A DNA stretch of 64,000 bases from Anaerolineales bacterium (GTDB taxonomy: Bacteria > Chloroflexota > Anaerolineae > Anaerolineales > Villigracilaceae): assembly GCA_013360875.1 (NCBI GenBank), contig JABWAU010000004.1, positions 22,715 to 86,714 on the forward strand, in the 5' to 3' direction. This document shows, in pieces, positions 7,690 to 14,981 of this stretch. Within the stretch, counting starts at the first letter, position 1, and each line of letters opens with the position of its first letter. A program made the position numbers and the translations under genes. The notes below the pieces were generated by a model that was not told where the DNA came from, searched no databases, and saw nothing but the letters and a program-made list of their open reading frames with translations.

Positions 7690-9039
7690 GTGACCAAAAA
7701 CACCTTTCATCTCGTTTCATTGGGTTGCGCCAAGAACACCGTCGATTCGGACTCGATGGCGCAACTGCTCCTCCGCGACGGTTATTGCGCGGTGGACGAT
7801 CCCGCGCGCGCCAGCGTGTTGATCGTGAACACCTGCGGTTTCATCGGACCCGCGAAGGAAGAATCCATCAGCGTGTTGCGCGAACTGGCGGAGGGAAAGA
7901 AACAAAGCCAGATTCTGATCGCGGCGGGATGCCTGACCCAGCGCTACGGTTCGGAAGTGGCGCAGAGAGTCCCCGGCATTGACGGGGTTCTCGGCACGCG
8001 CCGCTGGATGGACATCGTCCAGGTAGTGCGCGAATTACGCCAGGCTCCGCATCCCGAGCCGCTGTATCACCTGCCTGAGGAAGCGAAGACCGTTGGAAGG
8101 GACGAACAGGATGCGATGCGCGTCTCGGTTGCAGGAGCGAGCGCGTATTTGAAGATTGCGGACGGCTGCCGCCGGCCGTGCGCGTTCTGCGCGATCCCTC
8201 TCATCAAGGGGACGGCTGTTTCGCGTCCGCTCGAGTCCATTTTGGAGGAGGCGCGCCGGTTGCGGGATATGGGCGTGCGCGAGTTGATCCTCATCGCGCA
8301 GGATACGACGGATTACGGTCACGATCTGGGGATGAAGGACGGGCTGGCGATTCTGCTGGAACGATTGACCGCCTCCGTGCCGGACATGGATTGGATCCGC
8401 GTCATGTACGCGTATCCCGGTTACGTGACGGATCGTCTCATTGACGTGATGGCTTCGAGCAGGCAGGTTCTGCCGTATCTCGATATGCCGCTTCAACACG
8501 CGCATCCGAAGACGTTGTATCGCATGAGGCGGCCGTCGAATATTGACTGGGTGCATAAGACGCTTGGCAGGATGCGCGCGAAGATGGATAATCTGGCGAT
8601 TCGCACCACGTTCATCGTCGGTTATCCCGGCGAGACGGATGAGGAATTTCAGGCGTTGATTGATTTCGTAAAGGAGATCCGTTTCGACCGCGTGGGGGCT
8701 TTCCAGTTTTCGTTCGAGCCGGGGACGACGAGCGAGCCGCTTGGGGACCCGATCCCGGCGGAGGTGAAGCAGGCGCGCTACGATCAATTGATGAAACTGC
8801 AGCAGGGCATTTCTTTGCAGATCAATCAATCTTATGTGGGCAGGACATTGGATGTTTTGGTCGAAGGGCGGGACAAGGGAATCGCCATCGGGCGTTCGTA
8901 CCGCGACGCGCCGGAAATTGACGGGCTGGTGTTCATCGAGGGCGAGGCGAGGATCGGGGATATCGTCCCGGTCCGCATTACGGGGGCGATGGCGTATGAT
9001 TTGACCGGGGTCCCCGCGCCGGAGTTGATCGGGTTGTAA
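7690..9039 (+). CDS. rimO: Ribosomal protein S12 methylthiotransferase RimO
   Basis: The 449-residue protein starts at GTG with GGAAGG upstream. The N-terminal UPF0004 domain (LVSLGCAKNTVDSDSM, with Cys in NTCGF and AAGCLTQRYG) holds the auxiliary iron-sulfur cluster. The radical-SAM motif CRRPCAFCAIP (about residues 159-169) binds the second, and a C-terminal TRAM domain (about 380-445) binds substrate. RimO adds a methylthio group to the beta carbon of a conserved aspartate of S12. All six expected cysteines appear present. Length and domain order are normal. Confidence 0.96.
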   Translation: MTKNTFHLVSLGCAKNTVDSDSMAQLLLRDGYCAVDDPARASVLIVNTCGFIGPAKEESISVLRELAEGKKQSQILIAAGCLTQRYGSEVAQRVPGIDGVLGTRRWMDIVQVVRELRQAPHPEPLYHLPEEAKTVGRDEQDAMRVSVAGASAYLKIADGCRRPCAFCAIPLIKGTAVSRPLESILEEARRLRDMGVRELILIAQDTTDYGHDLGMKDGLAILLERLTASVPDMDWIRVMYAYPGYVTDRLIDVMASSRQVLPYLDMPLQHAHPKTLYRMRRPSNIDWVHKTLGRMRAKMDNLAIRTTFIVGYPGETDEEFQALIDFVKEIRFDRVGAFQFSFEPGTTSEPLGDPIPAEVKQARYDQLMKLQQGISLQINQSYVGRTLDVLVEGRDKGIAIGRSYRDAPEIDGLVFIEGEARIGDIVPVRITGAMAYDLTGVPAPELIGL

Positions 9040-9049
9040 ACTCGACTGC

Positions 9050-9176
9050 AAAAAAACCGTGCGTGCGAACGTTCTCTGCCAAAAACCTGCGCATCGGATG
9101 TTCTCTGTCAAAAAAAGACCGCGTAGCGGACGTTCTCTGTCAAAAAAAGACCGCGTAGCAGACGTTCTCTAACGTC
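9050..9176. repeat. Four-copy tandem array of about 31 bp
   Basis: Four units begin with a run of A and end with GTTCTCT: 9050-9080, 9081-9109, 9110-9141 and 9142-9176. Units three and four are nearly identical (GACCGCGTAGC then GACGTTCTCT); the first two diverge in the middle. The array sits between convergent rimO and the CopD-like gene. AGGGAGAACGT at about 9287-9297 is an inverted partner of the last ACGTTCTCT. Confidence 0.85.
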
Positions 9177-9236
9177 CTGCGCAGGGTACGTAAAGATCGA
9201 AGACGAGGCAAAGGCGAGATAAATCTCGCGGTACAG

Positions 9237-9276
9237 GAAACAGCCGTCCCGTAGGAAGGAGGCGGCTGTTTCTTTC
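9237..9276 (+). terminator. Terminator hairpin between rimO and the convergent genes
   Basis: GAAACAGCCG pairs with CGGCTGTTTC across a 16-base loop and is followed by TTTCG. It could serve both converging transcription units, since GAAA precedes the left arm. Confidence 0.7.
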
Positions 9277-9308
9277 GTGGGACGCTAGGGAGAACGTCTG
9301 TCACGCGT

Positions 9309-9818
9309 TTATGAGGCGCGGGCAAATGCCGTCGCAAGCAGGATCAAAATCGAAAGTCCGAAGTTGATGCGGAGGAGTCTCGTCTCGCGTTTTTGCAGTT
9401 GGAGGATCTTCTCCTCGTCCGCCTTCTTTTTGTTCATCAGTGTCCTGCGGATGGCGGGGATGACCTCCCAGGTCTGGATGGCGCTGGCGACGACCATGAA
9501 GACGCCGAGGATGTGCTTGATGAGGAGCGCCAGCGACCATTGTGTGCTGACGGAGATGAAGCCGTCGTAATGCGGGTTGACGCTCATCTGGAATAACCCC
9601 GTAATGAGCAGGAGACTCATGCAGAACCAGGCGATGGGTTCGAGCCGTTTTTGTATGGCTTCGATGAGCGCCAGGTGGTCAACGGGTTTGAGCGCGTTCT
9701 TGGCGGCCGGCAGGAAGAGGATGGAAGTCGCGGCGATGCTGCCGATCCACGCGACGGTGGCAAGCAGGTGAAGCCAGAAGGTTAGCGCGAGCGCCCAGGC
9801 GGGAGGATGAGCCAGCAT
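9309..9818 (-). CDS. CopD-like integral membrane protein
   Basis: The 169-residue protein has four hydrophobic helices: LALTFWLHLLATVAWIGSI (about 10-28), WFCMSLLLITGLFQM (64-78), a third near 90-115 (LALLIKHILGVFMVVASAIQ), and a C-terminal one (INFGLSILILLATAF). A His in the first helix (WLHLLATVAWIG) is typical of the CopD/DUF2269 copper-resistance-like family. The protein is small and the family is broad, so a copper role is not established. Its start overlaps the stop of the upstream TPR-like gene by one base, indicating one operon. Confidence 0.65.
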   Translation of the reverse strand: MLAHPPAWALALTFWLHLLATVAWIGSIAATSILFLPAAKNALKPVDHLALIEAIQKRLEPIAWFCMSLLLITGLFQMSVNPHYDGFISVSTQWSLALLIKHILGVFMVVASAIQTWEVIPAIRRTLMNKKKADEEKILQLQKRETRLLRINFGLSILILLATAFARAS

Positions 9819-10876
9819 TATCCTCCGCCGGTATCTGTTGGAGGAGGCGTATCCGTTGGAGGCACAGCGGGGGTTTCCTCGGTCGGCGCTCCCAGTGTGG
9901 GCGTCGGCGTGGAGAGATCGGGCGTGGCGGTCGGCGGATAACAGGCGATGAATGCCTGTTCGTAATTCTGGCTTGCGAGTTGGTCCAATTGTCCGACGCG
10001 TTGCGCGTTCTCATACTGGGCGACCGCGTCGCAATATCTTTGTTGCCCGAAAAGTTCGTCGCCGTAGCGCATGGAGGCGAAGCGGAAACGATCCGAGGAG
10101 GTCATCGTACCGTCCCACAAACCGGGCCATCCGCTGTATACCTGCGAGAAGTAGGAGACGGTTTGTTCCCAGTTCAGTTCCCAGAAGGAGGCGCCCAACA
10201 GGTAGTATCGCGCGCCCTCGCGCACGCCGTTGGCGCTGACATCCAGGGTCCCAAAGCGTTCCGCCAGGGTCAGATAGTAGATGCCGCCCTCGAGGTTGCC
10301 CTGCTTCGTGATCAGATCGTATCCGTGATTACGCAGGGCGAAGTAATACATACCGTCCACCTGCGAGGTGTTGTAGTTCGGGTCGAGTTTACGCAACTGG
10401 TCGAGCGCGCCCAATGTGCCGGACCAATCCTGTGCGGCGATGAATTGTTGCGCGCGTGAGAAGGCGTCCTGCGCGCCGCTGAAATCTGGCGTGGACGTCA
10501 ATGAAGGCGTCGCGGTGGGCGGGACGTAATTTGCCTGAAGGTTGATCTGTACGAGTACTTCGGTCAATTTATCCTGCGCGCCGGGAAAGGAGGGGTCCTT
10601 TTCGAGGATGAATTCCAGTCGTTGTTTCGCATTTTCATAACGCCCGAACTCGATGTCCACCAGCGCGTATTGATATTGTTCGCCAAGTTGTTGCGTCAGC
10701 CTGGAAGACTGCGTATCCCTGCGGATCGCCAGTCCCGATTGATAGCCCCCGAAAAGTCCCAATGCGAGCAGGACGATCAAGCCGAGCGCGTTGATGATGA
10801 AGACGCGTCCGCGTTTGCGTTTTGCGACGGGCGCGTTGGGTTGTGTGCTTTCAGAGCCGTTATTATCTTGAATCAT
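9818..10876 (-). CDS. TPR-like membrane-anchored protein of unknown function
   Basis: A 352-residue protein. A charged N-terminus (KRKRGR) precedes one TM helix (VFIINALGLIVLLALGLFGG, about 24-43). Helical repeats then resemble tetratricopeptide units (YQYALVDIEFGRYENAKQRLEFILEKDPSFPGA; later WELNWEQTVSYFSQVYSG and GQQRYCDAVAQYENAQRV). There are two Pro/Thr-rich linkers, one internal (PPTATPSLTSTPD) and one C-terminal. It is probably exposed outside the cytoplasm as a scaffold. It lies between murJ upstream and the CopD-like gene downstream on the same strand. I do not recognise a specific family. Confidence 0.6.
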   Translation of the reverse strand: MIQDNNGSESTQPNAPVAKRKRGRVFIINALGLIVLLALGLFGGYQSGLAIRRDTQSSRLTQQLGEQYQYALVDIEFGRYENAKQRLEFILEKDPSFPGAQDKLTEVLVQINLQANYVPPTATPSLTSTPDFSGAQDAFSRAQQFIAAQDWSGTLGALDQLRKLDPNYNTSQVDGMYYFALRNHGYDLITKQGNLEGGIYYLTLAERFGTLDVSANGVREGARYYLLGASFWELNWEQTVSYFSQVYSGWPGLWDGTMTSSDRFRFASMRYGDELFGQQRYCDAVAQYENAQRVGQLDQLASQNYEQAFIACYPPTATPDLSTPTPTLGAPTEETPAVPPTDTPPPTDTGGG

Positions 10877-10902
10877 GGGAGGTATTATATCAGTCCTTAT
10901 TT

Positions 10903-12408
10903 TTACAGTTTTAAGAGCAATTTAATTTCGGACCAGATGATGGGAAGACAGACCAGCCCGCCGACGATCATTCCCAGCAAGGCGGTCATCACTGCGGACC
11001 CGGGGACGATCACTGCCAACCCGTAGGCTGTCGCGCCTCCGAGCAGCGCGGCGACAACGCCTTTGCCGACCGCCCCCCACACGTCGAGACGCGCGTGCAG
11101 TCGCCTGCTCAGCCAGGTGAAAAGGATGATGGCTTCGATGAGCAGTGCGATCTCCGCAAAGGCAATGACCGGCGCGCCAATGTCATCAAAGACGAGGACG
11201 CCCAGGATGGCGATCCCCAAAAAGATGGCAAGGCGCAGGAACACCGTATAGAGCGGAACCATCGGTTCTTTGCGCGCGTAGAACGAACGCACCGCCACCT
11301 CGTGAATGACGTACCCCGTCAGTGTGAACAGGTACGCGCGTGTCGTCCACGTGAGCAGAGCGGTCATTGCCTCGTCGAACCCGAAGACGGCGCGCACGAG
11401 CGGGTGGATGCCCGCCGTCATCACAGCCGCAATGGGCAAGGTAAGGGCGATCAAGATCCGAAGGGCGCGTTCTATCGTGGCGCGGAATTCCGCCCACTCG
11501 CGGCGTGAAGCGAATTCGGAAAGTGTCGGGAGCATGGCGGTGGCGATCGCCGTTCCAAGAATCGTCTCAGGCACCTGCATGATCATCCAGCCGAACGTCA
11601 GCGAGGTGACCGCGCCGACCTGGTCTAACCGCGAGGCGAGATTATCCCGCGCGATGAAGATGAATTGAATTCCCGCCATCGTGAAGAGACGCGGCGCCAT
11701 CAGTTTCAGGGCTTCGGTCAATCCCGTGTCCCGGATGTCCAGCGAGGGCGTCCAGCGGAAACCGAATTTGACGAGCGCGGGAACTTGCACGAGCAGGTGC
11801 ATCGCCGCGCCGAGGATCACGCCGTAGACCAAACCGTGAATGCCGAAGATCGGAACGAGAAAGACCGCTCCGAATATCTGCCCGATGTTGTACATGCTGG
11901 GCGCGATGGCGGGCAGGACGAAGTGCTGATTCGCCTGAAGCGACGCCATCACCAGGCCGCTAATGGAGAAGATGACCGTGCCGATGAGATTCAAGCGCAT
12001 CAACCCGGCGAGCAGTTGACGCTGTTCTTCGCCGAAGCCCGGCGCGATCCCGATCTCCGCGCTTACGATCTGGTCGGCAAAAATGGCGATCAGAATGGCA
12101 AGCGCGCCTGTCAACACAAAACCGAAATTTGCCACGCGGGAAAACAGATCCCATGCGGCGGCGCGGTCTTTGGTGGTGAGATACTCTGTCAACAAGGGGA
12201 TGAACGCCATTGCCAGCGCGCCGCCGGAAATCAATGCGAACAACAGGTCGGGCAGGTTGTTGGCGGCGTTGAACGTATCCAGAAGATGCACTTCATCGGC
12301 GTAGATGCGCGAAATGATGATCGTATGCGCGAAAGCAAAGACCTTGTTGATAAAAAAGAAGAACGCCACAATCAGGGAGTTACGGGCAAGAGGGGAAAGT
12401 TTGCTCAT
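10903..12408 (-). CDS. murJ: Lipid II flippase MurJ (MVF family)
   Basis: At 501 residues with about 14 predicted TM helices, the protein fits MurJ, which flips lipid II across the membrane for peptidoglycan synthesis. The N-terminal ARNSLIVAFFFFINKVFAFAHTIIISRIYA and NNLPDLLFALISGGALAMAFIPLLTEYL are the characteristic MVF blocks. Its ATG lies only a few bases from a TGATCA-rich tandem repeat (12413-12451) that occupies the place of a ribosome site; no Shine-Dalgarno is visible. Confidence 0.92.
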   Translation of the reverse strand: MSKLSPLARNSLIVAFFFFINKVFAFAHTIIISRIYADEVHLLDTFNAANNLPDLLFALISGGALAMAFIPLLTEYLTTKDRAAAWDLFSRVANFGFVLTGALAILIAIFADQIVSAEIGIAPGFGEEQRQLLAGLMRLNLIGTVIFSISGLVMASLQANQHFVLPAIAPSMYNIGQIFGAVFLVPIFGIHGLVYGVILGAAMHLLVQVPALVKFGFRWTPSLDIRDTGLTEALKLMAPRLFTMAGIQFIFIARDNLASRLDQVGAVTSLTFGWMIMQVPETILGTAIATAMLPTLSEFASRREWAEFRATIERALRILIALTLPIAAVMTAGIHPLVRAVFGFDEAMTALLTWTTRAYLFTLTGYVIHEVAVRSFYARKEPMVPLYTVFLRLAIFLGIAILGVLVFDDIGAPVIAFAEIALLIEAIILFTWLSRRLHARLDVWGAVGKGVVAALLGGATAYGLAVIVPGSAVMTALLGMIVGGLVCLPIIWSEIKLLLKL

Positions 12409-12412
12409 GTGG

Positions 12413-12451
12413 CAGTGATCAGTGATCAGTGATCAGTGATCAGTGATCAGT
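12413..12451. repeat. 7-bp tandem repeat (AGTGATC, five copies)
   Basis: Five perfect copies of AGTGATC (12414-12448) plus partial flanks each contain the palindrome TGATCA. The array covers the ribosome-site region of murJ and the last codons and stop of the small zinc-ribbon gene upstream. Copy-number change by slippage is possible. GATC is also the Dam target word. Confidence 0.9.
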
Positions 12452-12622
12452 GGGTGGGGTGGTTTCCACGCCGGGGAGTTTTTCGGCGAGAAGATGGATT
12501 TTGTGAATGAGGATCGGGAAGCATTGCGCGCAGATGTATTTCGCTTCGCCCTTGAAGGTCAGGTTCAAGAGAGGGATTTGCGCGTCGGTGCGGTCACAGT
12601 TCAGGCAGACGGGTTCGGTCAT
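12440..12622 (-). CDS. Small zinc-ribbon-like protein
   Basis: The short product (60 residues from the ATG at 12622) carries two CxxC pairs, CLNC (about residues 6-9) and CAQC (about 32-35), separated by a beta-like stretch. This looks like a zinc ribbon. The last residues (TDH) and the TGA stop are encoded by the 7-bp tandem repeat. It lies just upstream of murJ on the same strand. Function unknown; the spacing and CxxC pattern make it likely to be a real gene. Confidence 0.6.
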   Translation of the reverse strand: MTEPVCLNCDRTDAQIPLLNLTFKGEAKYICAQCFPILIHKIHLLAEKLPGVETTPPTDH

Positions 12623-12667
12623 GGGGCGCTCCAAAATGGGGGATAACGGGCGAAGTGTACCATAATG

Positions 12668-12703
12668 AAACGTCCCGAAACCTTGTTTGGTTCCGGGACG
12701 TTT
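12668..12703 (-). terminator. Terminator after the SDR gene
   Basis: AAACGTCCCG and CGGGACGTTT form a 10-bp stem in the gap between the SDR stop and the small zinc-ribbon gene. On the minus strand it is followed by TTTCATT, a weak T-run. Confidence 0.65.
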
Positions 12704-12725
12704 GCGAACGCTTTGAGGCGTTGGA

Positions 12726-13514
12726 TCACAACGGCATCTGCACCAATCCTCCGTCGAACATCAGGGCATGACCGTGAATGAACGAGGCGGCGGGCGAAGC
12801 CAGCCAGACCGCAGCGCGCGCGAACTCTTCCACGGTGCCCATGCGCCTCAACGGGATTTCGCTTGAAATTTTGGCGGCTTCCTCTTCCGGGGTGGTGCCG
12901 GCCCGGGCGGCGCGGTCAGCCATCAGTTGTTCGACGCGTTCCGTCCACGTCCAGGCGGGGTTGATCGAGTTGACGCGGATGCCCTTCGGTCCCAGTTCGT
13001 TCGCCAGCGATTTTATGAATCCGATCACCGCCAGGCGCAGGGCGTTCGAGAGGATCAGATTGTCCAATGGTTGTTTGATCAGATACGACTGTGACGTGAC
13101 GATGCTTCCCTCGCCCTGCTCGACCATCTTCGGGACGACGGCATAACATAACCGGACCGCGCTCATCAGGGTCAGGTTTGCGGCGACCTCCCAGTCTTTG
13201 GCATCGAGCGAAAGAAAGTTACCCGGCTTGGGTCCGCCAGCGTTGTTGAACAGGATGTCAATGCGCCCGAATTCCTCGAGCGTCTTCGCGACGACGTTTT
13301 CTATATCATCGGCGTGCGTGAGATCGCCTCTTACCGCCAGGACGTCTGCTCCCGTTTCCTTTGAGATTTCCTTCGCTGCAACTTCGATCAGCTCACTGCG
13401 GGCGCACATCGCCACCTTTGCGCCTTCACGCGCGAATTCGCGCGCAGTGGCTTTGCCCAGTCCCTTCGACGCGGCGGTTACGAGGGCTACTTTATCTTTC
13501 AATCCCAAATCCAT
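12726..13514 (-). CDS. Short-chain dehydrogenase/reductase family protein, atypical active site
   Basis: The true start is the ATG at 13514, preceded by GGAGGA; a longer frame upstream reads into a dispersed repeat. The 262-residue Rossmann protein has the cofactor motif TAASKGLGKA (about residues 14-23), NNAGG (about 91-95) and the C-terminal substrate region. In the usual catalytic position, where SDRs have Ser...YxxxK, it reads SQSYLIKQPLDNLILSNALR. The aligned Tyr and Lys appear to be Leu and Asn. It may therefore be catalytically altered or act by another residue set. It follows the ArsA cassette on the same strand. Confidence 0.8.
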   Translation of the reverse strand: MDLGLKDKVALVTAASKGLGKATAREFAREGAKVAMCARSELIEVAAKEISKETGADVLAVRGDLTHADDIENVVAKTLEEFGRIDILFNNAGGPKPGNFLSLDAKDWEVAANLTLMSAVRLCYAVVPKMVEQGEGSIVTSQSYLIKQPLDNLILSNALRLAVIGFIKSLANELGPKGIRVNSINPAWTWTERVEQLMADRAARAGTTPEEEAAKISSEIPLRRMGTVEEFARAAVWLASPAASFIHGHALMFDGGLVQMPL

Positions 13515-13546
13515 GTGTTCCTCCGTGGGGGGTGTGGATGAGTAAA

Positions 13547-13617
13547 AGCATATACAGGTAGATAGGTACACAAGTAGACATGTACACAAATAGGCACCTG
13601 TGTACCTGTTTACCTCC
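13547..13617. repeat. Dispersed repeat, ACAGGTAGATAGGTACACAAG family (copy 1)
   Basis: Contains ACAGGTAGATAGGTACACAAG-like words followed by inverted ones (CACCTGTGTACCTGTTTACC). Further copies lie at 13888-13975 and 21343-21405. It fills the gap between the SDR gene and the small ArsA-partner gene. Confidence 0.8.
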
Positions 13618-13881
13618 TCAAAAAATCGCGTCCATCAGATCGCGTTCCCGCAACATGCGGCGTTTCCAGTTGTTGATGAGCGGAACGACGAAAGGCAAAA
13701 TCCGCATACTGTAATACGGCGGCAGGAGCGGTACGCCGAGTAGATCGCCGAAACTGATCAGCACGAAGAGATGCTCCAACCCTCCGCGCTGACGCGCCAG
13801 CGTCCGCACCTGGTCGTGGATCGCCAGTCCGTAAAGGATTTCGCGTGAGGTATTGAAGAAACGTGAGAAGACGGTTGTCAT
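13618..13881 (-). CDS. Small ArsA-cassette protein, paralogue C
   Basis: The 87-residue product from ATG 13881 begins MTTVFSRFFNTSREILYGLA. It shares with two other small genes (15971-16237 and 16322-16615) the order: FLYG/ILYG helix, HLFVLISFGDLLGVPLLPPYY (moderately hydrophobic, with a diproline), then a basic amphipathic end NNWKRRMLRER. The central segment could insert in or lie on a membrane. It is immediately downstream of the second ArsA-like ATPase and is bracketed by two copies of the same dispersed repeat. The family is unknown to me; a role with the ATPases is inferred only from linkage and repetition. Confidence 0.7.
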   Translation of the reverse strand: MTTVFSRFFNTSREILYGLAIHDQVRTLARQRGGLEHLFVLISFGDLLGVPLLPPYYSMRILPFVVPLINNWKRRMLRERDLMDAIF

Positions 13882-13887
13882 GTGGAA

Positions 13888-13975
13888 GTACAAAAGCAGA
13901 CAAGCATACAGGTAGGTAAGTACACAGGTACACAAGTTTCACACGTGTTTACCTGTCTACCTGTGCACCCATCCA
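13888..13975. repeat. Dispersed repeat, ACAGGTAGATAGGTACACAAG family (copy 2)
   Basis: Contains CATACAGGTAGGTAAGTACACAGGTACACAAG-like words and the inverted set GTGTTTACCTGTCTACCTGTG. It separates the second ArsA-like gene from small paralogue C. Confidence 0.8.
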
Positions 13976-13976
13976 T

Positions 13977-14972
13977 TCAAACGAACAGCGCATCTCCCAT
14001 TCGTGTGAGGGAATCCGTCCCGCGCACTTCGTTTTCATAGAGCGGAATGGTCGAGCGCACCATGCCCTCGAACTTCTGCCACACGTCGTCCATGTAGCGG
14101 TCCTGCATCGCCACACGGTTTTTCACAAAGTCCGGAGACTTGTCGCTCACCTGTGCCTGGTCAATCAGCATGTTGACGATCACGCCGCCGACCGGGATGC
14201 CGAAATCGTGGAACCAGCCGATGAAGCGCGTGATGACCGCGATGGGCAATGCCTCCGCCAGCGTCACGAAGAAGAACGCGGTCAGTTCGTCGTTGGTGAG
14301 CAGTTTTTGCGCCTGTCCCATGCGGTCGCGGAACGAGACGAGATAATCCATTAGTGGGTCGGCTTCCTTTTTCTTGGTGAAGGAAAGCAGTTCGCGCAGG
14401 GTGCGCGCCTCCTCGCGGCTCTTCAACATTTTATTGACCCACAGCGAATACACCTTGGACATCCCCAGCAGGCGGCGCGCGTTGGCGGTCGGCGCGGTGT
14501 CGAAGACGTACACGTCGTACTCGTCGCGCAGCATCAGGTCCACCATGTTCTCGAACATGGCGGATTCTTCGAAAGCGGGGTTCATCGTCGCCGATTCAAC
14601 GAAGTCCTCCGCCTTGGTGGAAATATCCGCGAATTTCAGGAACCACTGGATCTTGTCGCGTATCTCCTGCTTGGAGCGTTCGATGGTTTCCTTGGTGTCA
14701 ATTTCGTAAGCCCACAGATTCGGAACGCCGTTCACCTGCGTCGGTTTTCCGAAAACATTCTGGCTCAACAATCCGCTCAAACTATGCACTGGATTCGTGG
14801 AGGCGAGCATCACGCGCTTTCCCTGCTTCGCCAGCCAGATCGCCGTCGCGCCAGCCATCACGGTCTTGCCAACTCCGCCTTTGCCGCCGAAGAATACGTA
14901 GCGCAGTTTGTCATGCTCCTTGACGTAATTTTTCATGGAAGTTTCAATCGCTTTTGCGGTCTTTGCAGTCAT
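13977..14972 (-). CDS. ArsA/Get3-type ATPase, subunit 2
   Basis: A 331-residue P-loop protein with the deviant Walker A GGKGGVGKTVMAG (about residues 29-41) and the switch block VFDTAPTANARRLLGM (about 155-170). It has a long helical middle (residues about 170-240) as in Get3/ArsA. There is no cysteine in the whole protein, so it lacks the metalloid-binding Cys of ArsA and the zinc CxxC of Get3; arsenite pumping is unlikely. The start is set by a strong AGGAGG. It follows the other ATPase by 9 bases. Likely an ATP-driven membrane-protein targeting or assembly factor working as a dimer with its neighbour; this is inference. Confidence 0.85.
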   Translation of the reverse strand: MTAKTAKAIETSMKNYVKEHDKLRYVFFGGKGGVGKTVMAGATAIWLAKQGKRVMLASTNPVHSLSGLLSQNVFGKPTQVNGVPNLWAYEIDTKETIERSKQEIRDKIQWFLKFADISTKAEDFVESATMNPAFEESAMFENMVDLMLRDEYDVYVFDTAPTANARRLLGMSKVYSLWVNKMLKSREEARTLRELLSFTKKKEADPLMDYLVSFRDRMGQAQKLLTNDELTAFFFVTLAEALPIAVITRFIGWFHDFGIPVGGVIVNMLIDQAQVSDKSPDFVKNRVAMQDRYMDDVWQKFEGMVRSTIPLYENEVRGTDSLTRMGDALFV

Positions 14973-14981
14973 CGCTTCCTC

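Noticed and set aside
9050-9176. A CRISPR array
   Set aside because: The units are contiguous with no unique spacers of constant length, and no cas gene is nearby.
13515-13589. Upstream extension of the SDR frame
   Set aside because: It reads into the ACAGGTAGATAGG repeat; the ATG at 13514 has GGAGGA and the family N-terminus.
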